A stretch of 64,000 nt of DNA from Thermoflavifilum sp. (GCA_023511875.1 JAIMAQ010000010.1:1-64000), one strand, 5' to 3'. Counted from the stretch's first letter, positions 28,647 through 37,320 are shown. A program made the numbers and translations. The notes: a model not told the origin generated them from the sequence alone.

Positions 28647-29367
28647 TTTCTACATCTTTAAATTGAATATATAAACCAAAAAAATCGCCAATAGGTAAAT
28701 GCCATTCTTGAACAGGAAACCATTGAGGAAGGCCTGTTGCTTTCCATTCAATGGTATAAGCTTTATCGGGCAATGCTTGGTGAATGAGTTGAATTAATTT
28801 TTGGGGTGTGTAAAACCGAGCTGTGTTGTAATATTGATTTTTACCAATGAATTGTTGCACCCTACGTCGGATAAATTTGGGTGTTATTTTATTCATCATA
28901 CCCATAATAATGCCATACTTAGCCACTCTTGCGGCTTCACGTAATACTTGAATAGGATCTTTATAGTATTCGAAGGTGGCTATAAAAGCAACTGCGTCGA
29001 AGGTTTTATCTTTGAAAGGAAGATAATGTGAGTCGGCCATTACTAAATCGCCATCAAAAAGATGTAAGGCTTGGGCCAACATAAATGGCGATATATCTCC
29101 ACCTGTTGCTTCTATGCCTATGTCTTTCCACCATCGGGTGAAGCGAGTGGTACCACATCCAAATTCCAGTAAGGTTTTTACACGCTTATCTGCAGTGATT
29201 AGATCGGAGAGGATTTTTTTCTCCCAAACTTCGAGTCGCTTGTAAGGGCCTTCGTAATAGGCTTCGTAATGATGAGTAAATTTTCTGTTGAAAAACCATT
29301 CTTTTCTGCCCTTCCAGGAGTTGAGGTCTGCGGGAACGAGTTGATGTTGTGTTTTTTGTATTTCCAT
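28636..29367 (-). CDS. Class I SAM-dependent methyltransferase
   Basis: A 243-aa Rossmann-fold methyltransferase. Motif I is LLEFGCGTTRF (Glu68, Gly70, Gly72), the acidic ribose-binding residue is probably Asp91 (TGGDISPFML), and motif IV-like residues follow (FDAVAFIATFEYY). The substrate is unknown. It is the first gene after the TPP riboswitch, starting 74 bases beyond the aptamer, and its stop overlaps the next gene. A methyltransferase is not part of any standard thiamine pathway I know, which makes the context notable. Confidence 0.88.
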   Translation of the reverse strand: MEIQKTQHQLVPADLNSWKGRKEWFFNRKFTHHYEAYYEGPYKRLEVWEKKILSDLITADKRVKTLLEFGCGTTRFTRWWKDIGIEATGGDISPFMLAQALHLFDGDLVMADSHYLPFKDKTFDAVAFIATFEYYKDPIQVLREAARVAKYGIIMGMMNKITPKFIRRRVQQFIGKNQYYNTARFYTPQKLIQLIHQALPDKAYTIEWKATGLPQWFPVQEWHLPIGDFFGLYIQFKDVENGK

Positions 29368-29440
29368 TTTAATGGCTTTTCACATGATGACCATCGTTTG
29401 GAGTACCAATGGATGGGCGCAATAAAATGGAAACCCAAGA

Positions 29441-29526
29441 TGCATGCATCCCTCCGTTGGCATTACCCAAATCAGGTATTGCGGGTATATTCTCAGTTTT
29501 GATTAATCAAAACACCCCGTGCATTT
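29441..29526 (-). promoter_or_regulatory. TPP riboswitch (THI element)
   Basis: The minus strand carries every conserved block of the thiamine pyrophosphate aptamer in order: CGGGGTG, a P3 hairpin (TTTTGATTAATCAAAA), CTGAGA, ACCCG, ACCTGAT, GGTAATGCCAACGGAGGGA. The ends pair as P1 (ATGCA at the 5' side, TGCAT at the 3' side). The layout matches the E. coli thiM aptamer closely. A promoter box is placed so that transcription would begin at the P1 strand. Between the aptamer and the start codon a hairpin (29389-29415, CCATC..TTGG / CCAA..GATGG) without a T tract could be part of a translational switch. Confidence 0.97.
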
Positions 29527-29531
29527 CGTTT

Positions 29532-29539
29532 CAAATTTA
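29532..29539 (-). promoter_or_regulatory. Minus-7 promoter box for the TPP-riboswitch operon
   Basis: The minus strand reads TAAATTTG, a perfect TAnnTTTG match. Its spacing puts the transcription start at about 29525, the first base of the riboswitch P1 stem. The minus-33 element is weak. Confidence 0.6.
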
Positions 29540-29664
29540 GGTAAAACTTTTCACTCCTAGACTTGCTTCGTCTGCAGAAGGTTTGTGTGTGCTGGCTTTC
29601 ATCAATCTTGATGATTCGATGACCAGGACAAACCCGATTCAGTTAATTTTTAAGAAAATATTTT

Positions 29665-29693
29665 TTTGTTTTTTTTGAAACTGCCTAACTTTG
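29665..29693 (+). promoter_or_regulatory. Promoter for the mgtA leader
   Basis: TTTG at 29665-29668 and TAACTTTG at 29686-29693 match both halves of the Bacteroidota consensus with 17 bases between them. Transcription would start near 29700, giving a leader of about 220 bases. Confidence 0.65.
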
Positions 29694-29751
29694 CGCCGCC
29701 AAATCCATTCACATGGAAAGCGATAGTCGATTACGATTAATGGTTTAACCC

Positions 29752-29860
29752 GCCCGCTGCATAGCCGCTTTATTGCCTGCAGCGGGTAATAAAGCGTTAG
29801 CTATGCGTACTTATCATTCGGCAAAAAGCTATATTTCAGCACGCTTTATTTTGTTTTATC
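29752..29860 (+). promoter_or_regulatory. Structured mgtA leader with competing stems
   Basis: Three perfect pairings are possible. Stem A: 29753-29761 with 29778-29786 (CCCGCTGCA / TGCAGCGGG). Stem B: 29759-29774 with 29788-29796 and 29800-29806 (16 pairs, three-base bulge). Stem C: 29788-29797 with 29841-29850 (AATAAAGCGT / ACGCTTTATT), followed by TTGTTTT. B excludes both A and C, while A and C can coexist. This is the pattern of a riboswitch or attenuator with a terminator-like stem C. It does not resemble the M-box element I know. Confidence 0.65.
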
Positions 29861-29922
29861 AATTCTTTTTCCCTTCATCGTGTAGATGAAAACATGCTGC
29901 AAGGCTCGAGTTTGTTGGGCTA

Positions 29923-32676
29923 ATGGCAAAATATTGCTTGGAATATGCATGGTTTCATCTTTCAAAACAATGCACGATGTTGCCGATCACACAAGTTATT
30001 CAACGAAAAGTATCTGCTGGAACATCCGTTCATCCTGAATTTCCAGGTGCAGAAAAACTGCGCCAGATATCTGCATTAAACAATGAAGATGTTTATGCTG
30101 CATTACAAAGTGATGAAACGGGTTTGTGGCAAGAAGAGGCTGAAGAAAGATTACAAAGCTATGGCTTGAATGAAATTGCACACGATCGTGCACCAGCATG
30201 GTATATTCAGCTTTTCGGAGCATTCTTGAATCCTTTTGTAGGTGTGTTAGCCATTATAGCGTTGATTTCTTTATTCACAGATGTATGGTTTTCTTCTCCC
30301 GAGCAACGCGATTACAGCACACTCACTATCATCATGATCATGATTGTGGTGAGTTCCTTGATTCGTTTTTGGCAAGAATATCAAAGCAATCGAGCTGCTG
30401 AGGCTTTGAAAAGCATGGTTAAAACCACGGCTACCGTATTACGCAAAGGATTAGGGAGAAAAGAAATACCCATTCAAGAATTGGTACCGGGCGATGTGAT
30501 TTGGCTAGCAGCGGGAGATATGGTTCCAGCAGATTGTCGCATTCTCACCAGCAAAGATTTATTTATCACCCAAGCCACGCTCACTGGTGAATCTTTACCC
30601 GTAGAAAAACATGCAGGAGCCATTCCAGATGCCCATGCTATACCTGTGTTTGAGTTAAACAACTTGGCTTTTATGGGCACCAATGTGGTCAGTGGATCGG
30701 CATTGGCATTAGTAGTGGTTACAGGTAATCAGACTTATCTAGGCTCAATGAGCAAATCTATCACGGGCAAACGAGCTGAAACCAGTTTCGATAAAGGAGT
30801 AAAGAGTGTGAGTTGGTTGCTGATCAGGGCGATGATGATTATGGTACCACTTGTCTTTTTGATTAATGGATTGACGAAAGGTGATTGGGTAAATGCTTTC
30901 CTTTTTGCGCTAGCTGTGGCTGTAGGACTTACTCCTGAAATGCTGCCCATGATTGTGACTACCAACCTTGCTAAAGGTGCGATTAACATGAGTAAGCGCA
31001 AGGTGATCGTGAAGCGGTTAAATGCCATTCAAAATATTGGTGCCATGGACATTCTTTGTACCGATAAAACTGGCACCCTTACTTTAGACAAAATTGTACT
31101 CGAACGCCATTTGAATGTGCATGGCGTAGATGATGATGAAGTCTTGAAATGGGCATATTTAAACAGTTATCATCAAACAGGTTTGAAGAATTTGCTCGAC
31201 TTAGCCGTGCTGGAACATGCTCAGGAACACACCTTATTTAAAGAGGAAGAACGATATGAAAAAGTAGATGAAATACCTTTTGATTTTCAAAGACGCCGGA
31301 TGTCGGTTATTGTTAGGCTTCCCAACCAAAAACATTTATTGGTGTGTAAGGGAGCAGTAGAAGAGATGATCGATTTATGTAGTTATACTTTTGAGCCCGG
31401 TGAGAATCGCTCCTTGCATATATATCGTGATCCCATAGTTCCGCTTACCCAACAAATGAAGGAAAATATATTGCGTATTTCTCGGGAGTTAAATGAAGAT
31501 GGTTTACGTGTGCTGCTGGTAGCTATCAAAGAATACGAACCACGCCCATTGAATTACAGTGTGGAAGATGAGCGCGATATGGTGTTTACAGGTTTTATTG
31601 GTTTCTTGGATCCGGCAAAACCTTCGGCACAACCAGCTATTGAAGCCTTGCAAAAATTGGGTGTACAGATCAAGGTACTTACTGGTGACAATGAAGTGGT
31701 GGCTAAAAAAATCTGCAAAGATGTAGGCATCCCCACCGATGATATTTTGTTGGGGAGTGATATTGAGCAGATGAGCGATGAGCAATTGGCTCAACGGTTA
31801 AAACAAGCTAGCATTCTCGCCAAGCTAAGTCCAATGCAAAAAGCAAGAGTAGTAGAGGTCTTGCAGCAAATGGGGCATACAGTAGGCTTTTTAGGCGATG
31901 GTATCAACGATGCAGCTGCATTGAAACAAGCCGATGTAGGTATCTCGGTAGACACAGCGGTAGATATAGCCAAGGAAAGTGCTGATATTATTTTGCTAGA
32001 AAAAGACCTGATGGTATTGCGTAAGGGAGTGATATATGGTCGGCGCACATTTGGCAATATCATCAAATATATCAAGATGGCCGTAAGCAGCAACTTTGGA
32101 AATGTGTTTAGCGTATTAGGGGCAAGTGCCATCTTTCCATTTCTACCCATGCTTCCCATTCAACTATTGACGCAAAACTTATTATACGATTTGTCGCAAA
32201 TCTCCATTCCCTGGGATAAAATGGATGCAGAATATATTGCTAAACCGCATAAATGGGAAGCTGGAGGGATTGCTCGCTTCATGGTGTTTATTGGTCCAAT
32301 TAGTTCAATATTTGACTATGTCACCTTCTTCGTGATGTACTATATCTTTCATGCCAATACCCCTGAACACCAAAGCCTATTTCAGTCGGGTTGGTTCATA
32401 GAAGGACTATTATCCCAAACATTGATTGTACATATGATACGCACGAAAAAGATTCCATTTATCGAAAGTTGGGCTGCTTGGCCAGTGATCTTGCTTACGC
32501 TTACAATCATGGCCATAGGTATATGGATTCCATTTTCCTCATTTGGACAAGCCATTGGGTTACAACCTTTGCCAGGAGTGTATTTTATTTATCTCTTCTT
32601 GATTTTGGTGAGTTATTGCGTCTTGACACAATTGATTAAAACTTGGTACATCCGCAAGTTCATTCAATGGCTATGA
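29923..32676 (+). CDS. mgtA: Mg2+-translocating P-type ATPase
   Basis: A 917-aa inner-membrane transporter importing Mg2+ at the cost of ATP (type IIIB P-type ATPase). Features in order: N-terminal cytosolic region with LQSYGLNEIAHDRAPAWY, helices M1-M2, actuator TGES (ATLTGESLPVEK), M3-M4 with VGLTPEMLPMIVTTNLAKGA typical of MgtA, phosphorylated Asp381 in DKTGTLT, nucleotide-binding DPAKPSAQPA, hinge FLGDGINDAAALK, and C-terminal helices. An internal ATG 18 codons in (MLPITQ) could be the true start. The structured leader upstream suggests RNA-based control. Confidence 0.95.
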   Translation: MAKYCLEYAWFHLSKQCTMLPITQVIQRKVSAGTSVHPEFPGAEKLRQISALNNEDVYAALQSDETGLWQEEAEERLQSYGLNEIAHDRAPAWYIQLFGAFLNPFVGVLAIIALISLFTDVWFSSPEQRDYSTLTIIMIMIVVSSLIRFWQEYQSNRAAEALKSMVKTTATVLRKGLGRKEIPIQELVPGDVIWLAAGDMVPADCRILTSKDLFITQATLTGESLPVEKHAGAIPDAHAIPVFELNNLAFMGTNVVSGSALALVVVTGNQTYLGSMSKSITGKRAETSFDKGVKSVSWLLIRAMMIMVPLVFLINGLTKGDWVNAFLFALAVAVGLTPEMLPMIVTTNLAKGAINMSKRKVIVKRLNAIQNIGAMDILCTDKTGTLTLDKIVLERHLNVHGVDDDEVLKWAYLNSYHQTGLKNLLDLAVLEHAQEHTLFKEEERYEKVDEIPFDFQRRRMSVIVRLPNQKHLLVCKGAVEEMIDLCSYTFEPGENRSLHIYRDPIVPLTQQMKENILRISRELNEDGLRVLLVAIKEYEPRPLNYSVEDERDMVFTGFIGFLDPAKPSAQPAIEALQKLGVQIKVLTGDNEVVAKKICKDVGIPTDDILLGSDIEQMSDEQLAQRLKQASILAKLSPMQKARVVEVLQQMGHTVGFLGDGINDAAALKQADVGISVDTAVDIAKESADIILLEKDLMVLRKGVIYGRRTFGNIIKYIKMAVSSNFGNVFSVLGASAIFPFLPMLPIQLLTQNLLYDLSQISIPWDKMDAEYIAKPHKWEAGGIARFMVFIGPISSIFDYVTFFVMYYIFHANTPEHQSLFQSGWFIEGLLSQTLIVHMIRTKKIPFIESWAAWPVILLTLTIMAIGIWIPFSSFGQAIGLQPLPGVYFIYLFLILVSYCVLTQLIKTWYIRKFIQWL

Positions 32677-32802
32677 TATTATCTCCCTATCTGCAGGAAT
32701 AAAAAAATTTTTATTTGCTGATTTAGAAATGCTTGTAATTTTTTTTAGATTTGTCTAAAGTATTTTTTCAATGTTTTAAAATCTGTTCATCATAAATTTT
32801 TT

Positions 32803-34194
32803 ATGCTCACTAGATTTTTCTTTTCATGCATGAATATTTACGTCAATAGGGGAAAAAGCTATTTTTCCCGAAATGAAAGGAAGATTTTTTTCATGATCAT
32901 GGGATTATCTGGAATATCTGGTACTACGGCAATGGCTCAGCAAATGAAAGCTTTACCGGATTCTAATTGGAGCATTCATTATCAGATGACAGTGATCAGC
33001 CAGTATCATCCTTCTTTTCATGCCGCTTATTCTGGTAAAAACAGTTTATCTACATCGGCAGATTGGGCTACATCTCTCACTTCTACGTTGTATTTGGGAA
33101 GAAGGTTATGGAGAAACGCCATATTGTTTGCCAGCCCGGAAATATCAGGTGGGCAAGGATTTAATGATGTCCGAGGCATTGCTGGATTCACGAATGGGGA
33201 TATTTATCGAGTCAGTGACCCCAAGCCTCAAGTATATTTAGCACGGTTATATTGGGTGCAATACATTCCTTTGTCTGATCGGTTGATGCAGCAGTCCGAT
33301 GAGATACTTCAGGTAGGAGGCTATGTTCCTGAGTCGCGTTTGGAGCTGATTATTGGCAAGCTTCCCATGACTGATTTGTTTGATGATAATGTGGCAAGTC
33401 ATGATCCTCGAACCCAGTTTATGAATTGGTCAATAATGGATAATGGTGCATGGGATTTCCCGGCAGATGTGCGTGGTTATGATGCTATTGCTTCAATTGC
33501 CTATATTAGTCATCTATGGAAAATAAGATTTGCAGAAGCGCTTGAACCGGTGTATGCCAATGCAGCTGTTTTGAGCTGGGATTTACATAAAAGTCATTCT
33601 GAAACCTTAGAAATAGGCTATTCGGAGCGTTCATTTCATTTACGTGTGCATGCATATCATAACTTTACGCCTGCACCTCGATATGCAGATGTGATCAATC
33701 AAAAGCGGTTGGGTATAGATACCAGCTTGGATGTGATTCATCCAGCAGCTGATAGCCATGCAAAAAATGGCATAGGTATAAATGCCGATTATCAGTTCAA
33801 CACTAGATCTATCGCTTTTTTACGCGTGGGGTGGAATGATGGTCATACGGCTACCTGGGCGTTTACGGAAATCGATCGTACTTTAAGCGGTGGGCTGGTT
33901 AGGGATTTGCAGTTAAGCTTTTCTCAGCAGCCTATTCGGCTGGGTTGTGCTTTTGTTATAAATGGACTTTCTGCTGACCATCGTGATTTTATCGCAAATG
34001 GAGGATATGGGTTTGTCATTGGAGATGGCCGCTTGCGCTATGGGACTGAAAACATCATTGAAGCTTATTTAGCTATTCCCATTAGACAGTTTCTGCAAGT
34101 TTCGGGAGATTATCAATGGGTGCAACATCCAGCATACAATTGCGATCGTGGACCGGTTTCCGTCTGGAGCATACGTGTGCATGTAGATCTATAA
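32803..34194 (+). CDS. OprB-like carbohydrate porin
   Basis: A 463-aa predicted outer-membrane beta-barrel. The segment LGRRLWRNAILFASPEISGG followed by GIAGFTNGDIYRVSD and PQVYLARLYWVQYIPL fits the carbohydrate-selective porin OprB family, as do YGLKP-type C-terminal strands ending in SVWSIRVHVDL. The signal peptide probably ends at TTAMAQQ; the true start may be one of the internal Met residues (MNIYVN or MIMGLS) rather than the first. It follows mgtA by 126 bases on the same strand, but I cannot say that they share a transcript. The substrate is unknown. Confidence 0.78.
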   Translation: MLTRFFFSCMNIYVNRGKSYFSRNERKIFFMIMGLSGISGTTAMAQQMKALPDSNWSIHYQMTVISQYHPSFHAAYSGKNSLSTSADWATSLTSTLYLGRRLWRNAILFASPEISGGQGFNDVRGIAGFTNGDIYRVSDPKPQVYLARLYWVQYIPLSDRLMQQSDEILQVGGYVPESRLELIIGKLPMTDLFDDNVASHDPRTQFMNWSIMDNGAWDFPADVRGYDAIASIAYISHLWKIRFAEALEPVYANAAVLSWDLHKSHSETLEIGYSERSFHLRVHAYHNFTPAPRYADVINQKRLGIDTSLDVIHPAADSHAKNGIGINADYQFNTRSIAFLRVGWNDGHTATWAFTEIDRTLSGGLVRDLQLSFSQQPIRLGCAFVINGLSADHRDFIANGGYGFVIGDGRLRYGTENIIEAYLAIPIRQFLQVSGDYQWVQHPAYNCDRGPVSVWSIRVHVDL

Positions 34195-34227
34195 CAGCCT
34201 CAATATCGTTTAAAGGAGTGAGCTTAC

Positions 34228-35739
34228 CTAATCCAGGGTGAGTTCGCCCCATCCTTGTCGGTAACTGCGTTTGATGAATGCGTTAGCTGGTTCAAAATTG
34301 GTGACTCGCATATGTTCACCATCCCATTGATAGGTGATATACCTTCCTGGTGTAGTGAGTTGGGTTTGATTCCCTATTTTTTGGGGGAGTTGTAGGGTAA
34401 AACACCGTAACAGCAAGTTACCCATTAGTACGGTTTCGGTAAGGGGCCCAGCATAGCCTTCAAAGGGAGAGTCTACTTCCATGTTGCCATACCCTGCGAT
34501 ACAAGCGTCGATCCATTGCCACCAGTGGCCATCCATGCCACCGGCCACGCGAGGATATTTGGGTGGAACCTGGATATCGTTGTTTAACGATAATGGCAGT
34601 AAGCGAGGGTTATTTCCACCCCAGCCACAGGCAATCTTTCCACGAGTACCAATAAATAAGGAACCGCCTTCGTAATCGTTGGTGGGAGGGATGCTAGCCA
34701 ATGCTTCATTTTCATTCAGGTCGGGGTTGAGTTCATCAGGTCGGTCAGGCACCAATCCACCATCCATCCAATACAAGCGCAATAGGCGACCATCTTTAAG
34801 CGGAAAGGTGTATCGTAATATACTGGCAGGTGGAATGCTTTCTGAATAAAAAGCTTCTCGAAAGATGCCAGAATAAAGGGTTACTGCACTACAGGTAATT
34901 TCGCTGGGATATCCTAAGTGGAATAATTTGAAAGCAGGGCCAATAATATGGCATCCCATATCGCCGAGGGCTCCAGTGCCAAAACGCCACCAGCCGCGCC
35001 AATTAAAAGGCACCAAGTTGTCGATATAATCCACATATTCGGCTGTCCCTAGCCATAAATCCCAGTTTAATTCTTGAGGAACTGGAGGATGCTGATTGGG
35101 CCAAGGAATGCCTTGAGGCCACACAGGTCTGTTAGTCCAATTATACACAGTATGTACATCACCAATCAATCCAGCTTCAAGCCATTCTCTGAGGATACGC
35201 ATACCGTCGCACGATGCACCTTGATCGCCCATTTGTGTAACTACTTTGTATTTTTTCGCTGCTTCTGTGAGAATACGCGCTTCGTAAATATCGTGTGTAA
35301 GGGGTTTTTGGAGATATACATGTTTACCCATTTGCATTGCTCTAAGGGCAACAATTGCATGATTGTGATCAGGTATGGCTATGGTGACTGCATCAAAATG
35401 ATCTCGTTCTCTATCGAACAGCTCGCGCCAGTCTTCGTAAAACTTCGCCTGAGGAAATTCCTTGCGGCGTGGAGCAGCCATTCGCTGATCCACATCACAT
35501 AGAAATGCAATAACTGCATTCTTATTGGGAGTTTGTGCAAAATGATGGATGTCATTTTCTCCTTCACCACCACAACCAATAGCAGCAATATATAACTTGT
35601 CGCTTGGGGCTACATAACCTCGCCCACCGAGCACATGCCGGGGAATGATATACCAACCAGCAGAAGCCAGTGCGGCAGTTTTAAGAAATTTTGCTCTCGA
35701 CATTTTGCCAGAGGTTGTTTGTAAACGGAAAGATTTCAT
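34228..35739 (-). CDS. Gfo/Idh/MocA family oxidoreductase, exported
   Basis: A 503-aa NAD(P)-dependent sugar oxidoreductase. The N-terminus (SRAKFLKTAALASAGWYIIP) resembles a Tat signal with a degenerate twin-arginine. The Rossmann motif is YIAAIGCGGEGENDIHHFA, the EKP-like motif appears as HVYLQKPLTHD, and the family C-terminal domain follows. Bacteroidota homologues of this type often pair with DUF1080 proteins in 3-keto-glycoside degradation. Here the DUF1080 gene is 12 bases upstream in the same operon. The precise sugar is unknown. Confidence 0.88.
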   Translation of the reverse strand: MKSFRLQTTSGKMSRAKFLKTAALASAGWYIIPRHVLGGRGYVAPSDKLYIAAIGCGGEGENDIHHFAQTPNKNAVIAFLCDVDQRMAAPRRKEFPQAKFYEDWRELFDRERDHFDAVTIAIPDHNHAIVALRAMQMGKHVYLQKPLTHDIYEARILTEAAKKYKVVTQMGDQGASCDGMRILREWLEAGLIGDVHTVYNWTNRPVWPQGIPWPNQHPPVPQELNWDLWLGTAEYVDYIDNLVPFNWRGWWRFGTGALGDMGCHIIGPAFKLFHLGYPSEITCSAVTLYSGIFREAFYSESIPPASILRYTFPLKDGRLLRLYWMDGGLVPDRPDELNPDLNENEALASIPPTNDYEGGSLFIGTRGKIACGWGGNNPRLLPLSLNNDIQVPPKYPRVAGGMDGHWWQWIDACIAGYGNMEVDSPFEGYAGPLTETVLMGNLLLRCFTLQLPQKIGNQTQLTTPGRYITYQWDGEHMRVTNFEPANAFIKRSYRQGWGELTLD

Positions 35740-35751
35740 ATGATTAAAAGT

Positions 35752-36483
35752 TTACCAACTCTTGATCTTGATATTTCTAAACCAGATTTTACCGTTTTCG
35801 GTGCCTTGAAGGGCAATATGCCCTTTGTGGAAATTTCCAAAATTGGGCATGGTAGCAAATTTGCTATGCGCAATGAGTTGCTGCCAAGCAGTTGTCCAGA
35901 GAAAAGTATTGATGATGCGATGACCGTTCTCAAACAATTGCAAATGCCCGTGATCAGAAATGATTTCATATTGATTCCACTGGCCACCTGGAGTTACCCA
36001 TTCCGTATCGGCAGCTATGAGGTCATAGAGATCGCCTGCTCGACACTTCAAGATACGGCTATCTGGACTGCAACAGAGATCTACAATCTGCATTTCTGGG
36101 CCTGTATTCCAGGTTTCGCGATATTGAGGCGATTCGTGAACATAAAACATTACGCCACTGTTGCCACAGGGTTGTATTTTCCAATCTAATTTCAGGTCGA
36201 AGTTGGCAAACTCGGCGTCGGTCGTGAGATCGGCAAAATCGGCATATGCGCTATGTGGGTTTTTGTCCAACACAATGCATCCATCTTCTACTTTCCAAGC
36301 TTTCCCGGGTTTTTTCTCTAAATAAGAATGCCAACCATGGAGGTCCTTACCATTAAACAATAATTGCCAGCCTGCAGCTTTTTCTGCTGGTGTAAGTGTG
36401 GCGGGAAGCTGACTATAAGCAGTTTGTGTGAACAGGATGAATACCTGGAAATAAAGAGAAAGAATGAGAAAATATCTGTGCAT
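35752..36483 (-). CDS. DUF1080 / 3-keto-disaccharide hydrolase domain protein
   Basis: A 243-aa exported protein (signal ending AYSQLPA) with one DUF1080 concanavalin-like domain: GWQLLFNGKDLHGWHSY, WKVEDGCIVLD, FANFDLKLDWKIQPCGNSGVMFY and WNQYEIISDHGHLQLFENG. Characterised members cleave 3-keto glycosides after an oxidoreductase has made the keto sugar, which fits the Gfo/Idh/MocA gene following it. It is probably the first gene of a two-gene operon. Confidence 0.87.
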   Translation of the reverse strand: MHRYFLILSLYFQVFILFTQTAYSQLPATLTPAEKAAGWQLLFNGKDLHGWHSYLEKKPGKAWKVEDGCIVLDKNPHSAYADFADLTTDAEFANFDLKLDWKIQPCGNSGVMFYVHESPQYRETWNTGPEMQIVDLCCSPDSRILKCRAGDLYDLIAADTEWVTPGGQWNQYEIISDHGHLQLFENGHRIINTFLWTTAWQQLIAHSKFATMPNFGNFHKGHIALQGTENGKIWFRNIKIKSW

Positions 36484-36581
36484 CTATGGGGATTTATGGG
36501 TAATAAACACATCTAATGTACCCTATATTCCTGAAAAAAGCAACTTGAAATAGAAAATGCTTATAAATTTGCAATACTGGC

Positions 36582-36656
36582 GGGTTGTTAGCTCAGTTGG
36601 TTTAGAGCACCGTCTTGACAGGGCGGGGGTCACCGGTTCGATTCCGGTACAACCCA
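36582..36656 (+). tRNA. tRNA-Val (GAC)
   Basis: The sequence folds as a full cloverleaf. The acceptor GGGTTGT pairs with ACAACCC, the D-arm is GCTC...GAGC, the anticodon stem CCGTC/GGCGG encloses loop TTGACAG (anticodon GAC), and the T-arm is ACCGG TTCGATT CCGGT. The discriminator is A. The CCA end is not encoded and would be added. Confidence 0.95.
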
Positions 36657-36673
36657 CTGGGAGTTATCAAAAT

Positions 36674-36747
36674 GGGTTGTTAGCTCAGGGGTTTAGAGCA
36701 CTGTCTTCACACGGCAGGGGTCACTGGTTCAAATCCAGTACAACCCA
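36674..36747 (+). tRNA. tRNA-Val (CAC)
   Basis: A second cloverleaf 17 bases after the first, with the same acceptor stem (GGGTTGT/ACAACCC). The anticodon stem CTGTC/GGCAG encloses loop TTCACAC (anticodon CAC), and the T-arm is ACTGG TTCAAAT CCAGT. It reads GTG codons. It is clearly a diverged duplicate of the GAC tRNA. No CCA is encoded. Confidence 0.94.
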
Positions 36748-36902
36748 CGAACAACAAGAGGTAAACAAATTCTTTTTGAGCATTCCAAAGGATCTTTTCC
36801 TTGGGCTATGTTCTAAATTGTTTCACACATAATCTTTGTTCCTGATCAGTTGCTTCATTACCCTCAAACAAAAGAGATATTTCTTTTATGTATAGCTTTA
36901 GG

Positions 36903-36999
36903 TCTTCTTTCTTTGTCTTGAAACAAAGAAAGAAGCAAAGAAAATTCAAGACTGCCAGAAAAATGGCTAAAATGGGCTCCATTTCGCTACGGAAAATGA
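36903..36999. repeat. Interspersed palindromic repeat, copy B
   Basis: Almost identical to 1-97 in reverse orientation. The 12-bp palindrome arms are at 36904-36915 and 36924-36935, followed by a conserved tail (CAAAGAAAATTCAAGACT, then CAGAAAAATGGC). Confidence 0.85.
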
Positions 37000-37067
37000 A
37001 AAACCCTTATAGGCTTATGTAATGTTGACTTAACTTTTTGATACTTCGACTCTTGTCTACATCCCAC

Positions 37068-37136
37068 CTCATTTTCCGTTTCACGCTCATGTTCGCCCAT
37101 TTCTTTACGCCATTTTTCTGAAGGTCATTCTTGCGC
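37068..37136. repeat. Diverged repeat fragment, copy D
   Basis: This segment shares TCATTTTCCGT, GCCCATTT and GCCATTTTTCTG with copy A in the same order, but has drifted and lacks the 12-bp palindrome. It is opposite in orientation to copy B. Confidence 0.55.
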
Positions 37137-37223
37137 AACTGCGTGATAACTGAGTGGTGAAGCGTATTTTTTATCAAAATTTCGAGGATAAAGTATTTTA
37201 ATAATATAGTTTGTGAGTAGTAA

Positions 37224-37320
37224 GTCTTCTTTCTTTGTCTTGACACAAAGAAAGAAGCAAAGAAAGTTCAAGACTGTCAGAAAAATAGTTGAAATCAACG
37301 CCATTTTTCTGAAGGTCAAT
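37224..37320. repeat. Interspersed palindromic repeat, copy C
   Basis: Carries the perfect palindrome (37226-37237 and 37246-37257, loop TCTTGACA) and the tail CAAAGAAAGTTCAAGACTGTCAGAAAAAT. Beyond that it diverges and ends with the 21-base segment shared with copy D. Confidence 0.8.

Noticed and set aside
29700-29922. Known M-box (ykoK) Mg2+ riboswitch upstream of mgtA
   Set aside because: I could not find the conserved M-box blocks. The structure seen is different, so I list it only as a candidate new element.
35074-35502. A 142-codon plus-strand open frame
   Set aside because: It is antisense to the Gfo/Idh/MocA gene, which has clear family motifs throughout.
36557-36832. A 91-codon open frame across the tRNA pair
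   Set aside because: It reads straight through both tRNA-Val genes and is an artefact.
37007-37319. Short minus-strand open frames in the repeat cluster
   Set aside because: They consist of palindromic repeat sequence and have no domain or conserved start; I treat the stretch as non-coding.
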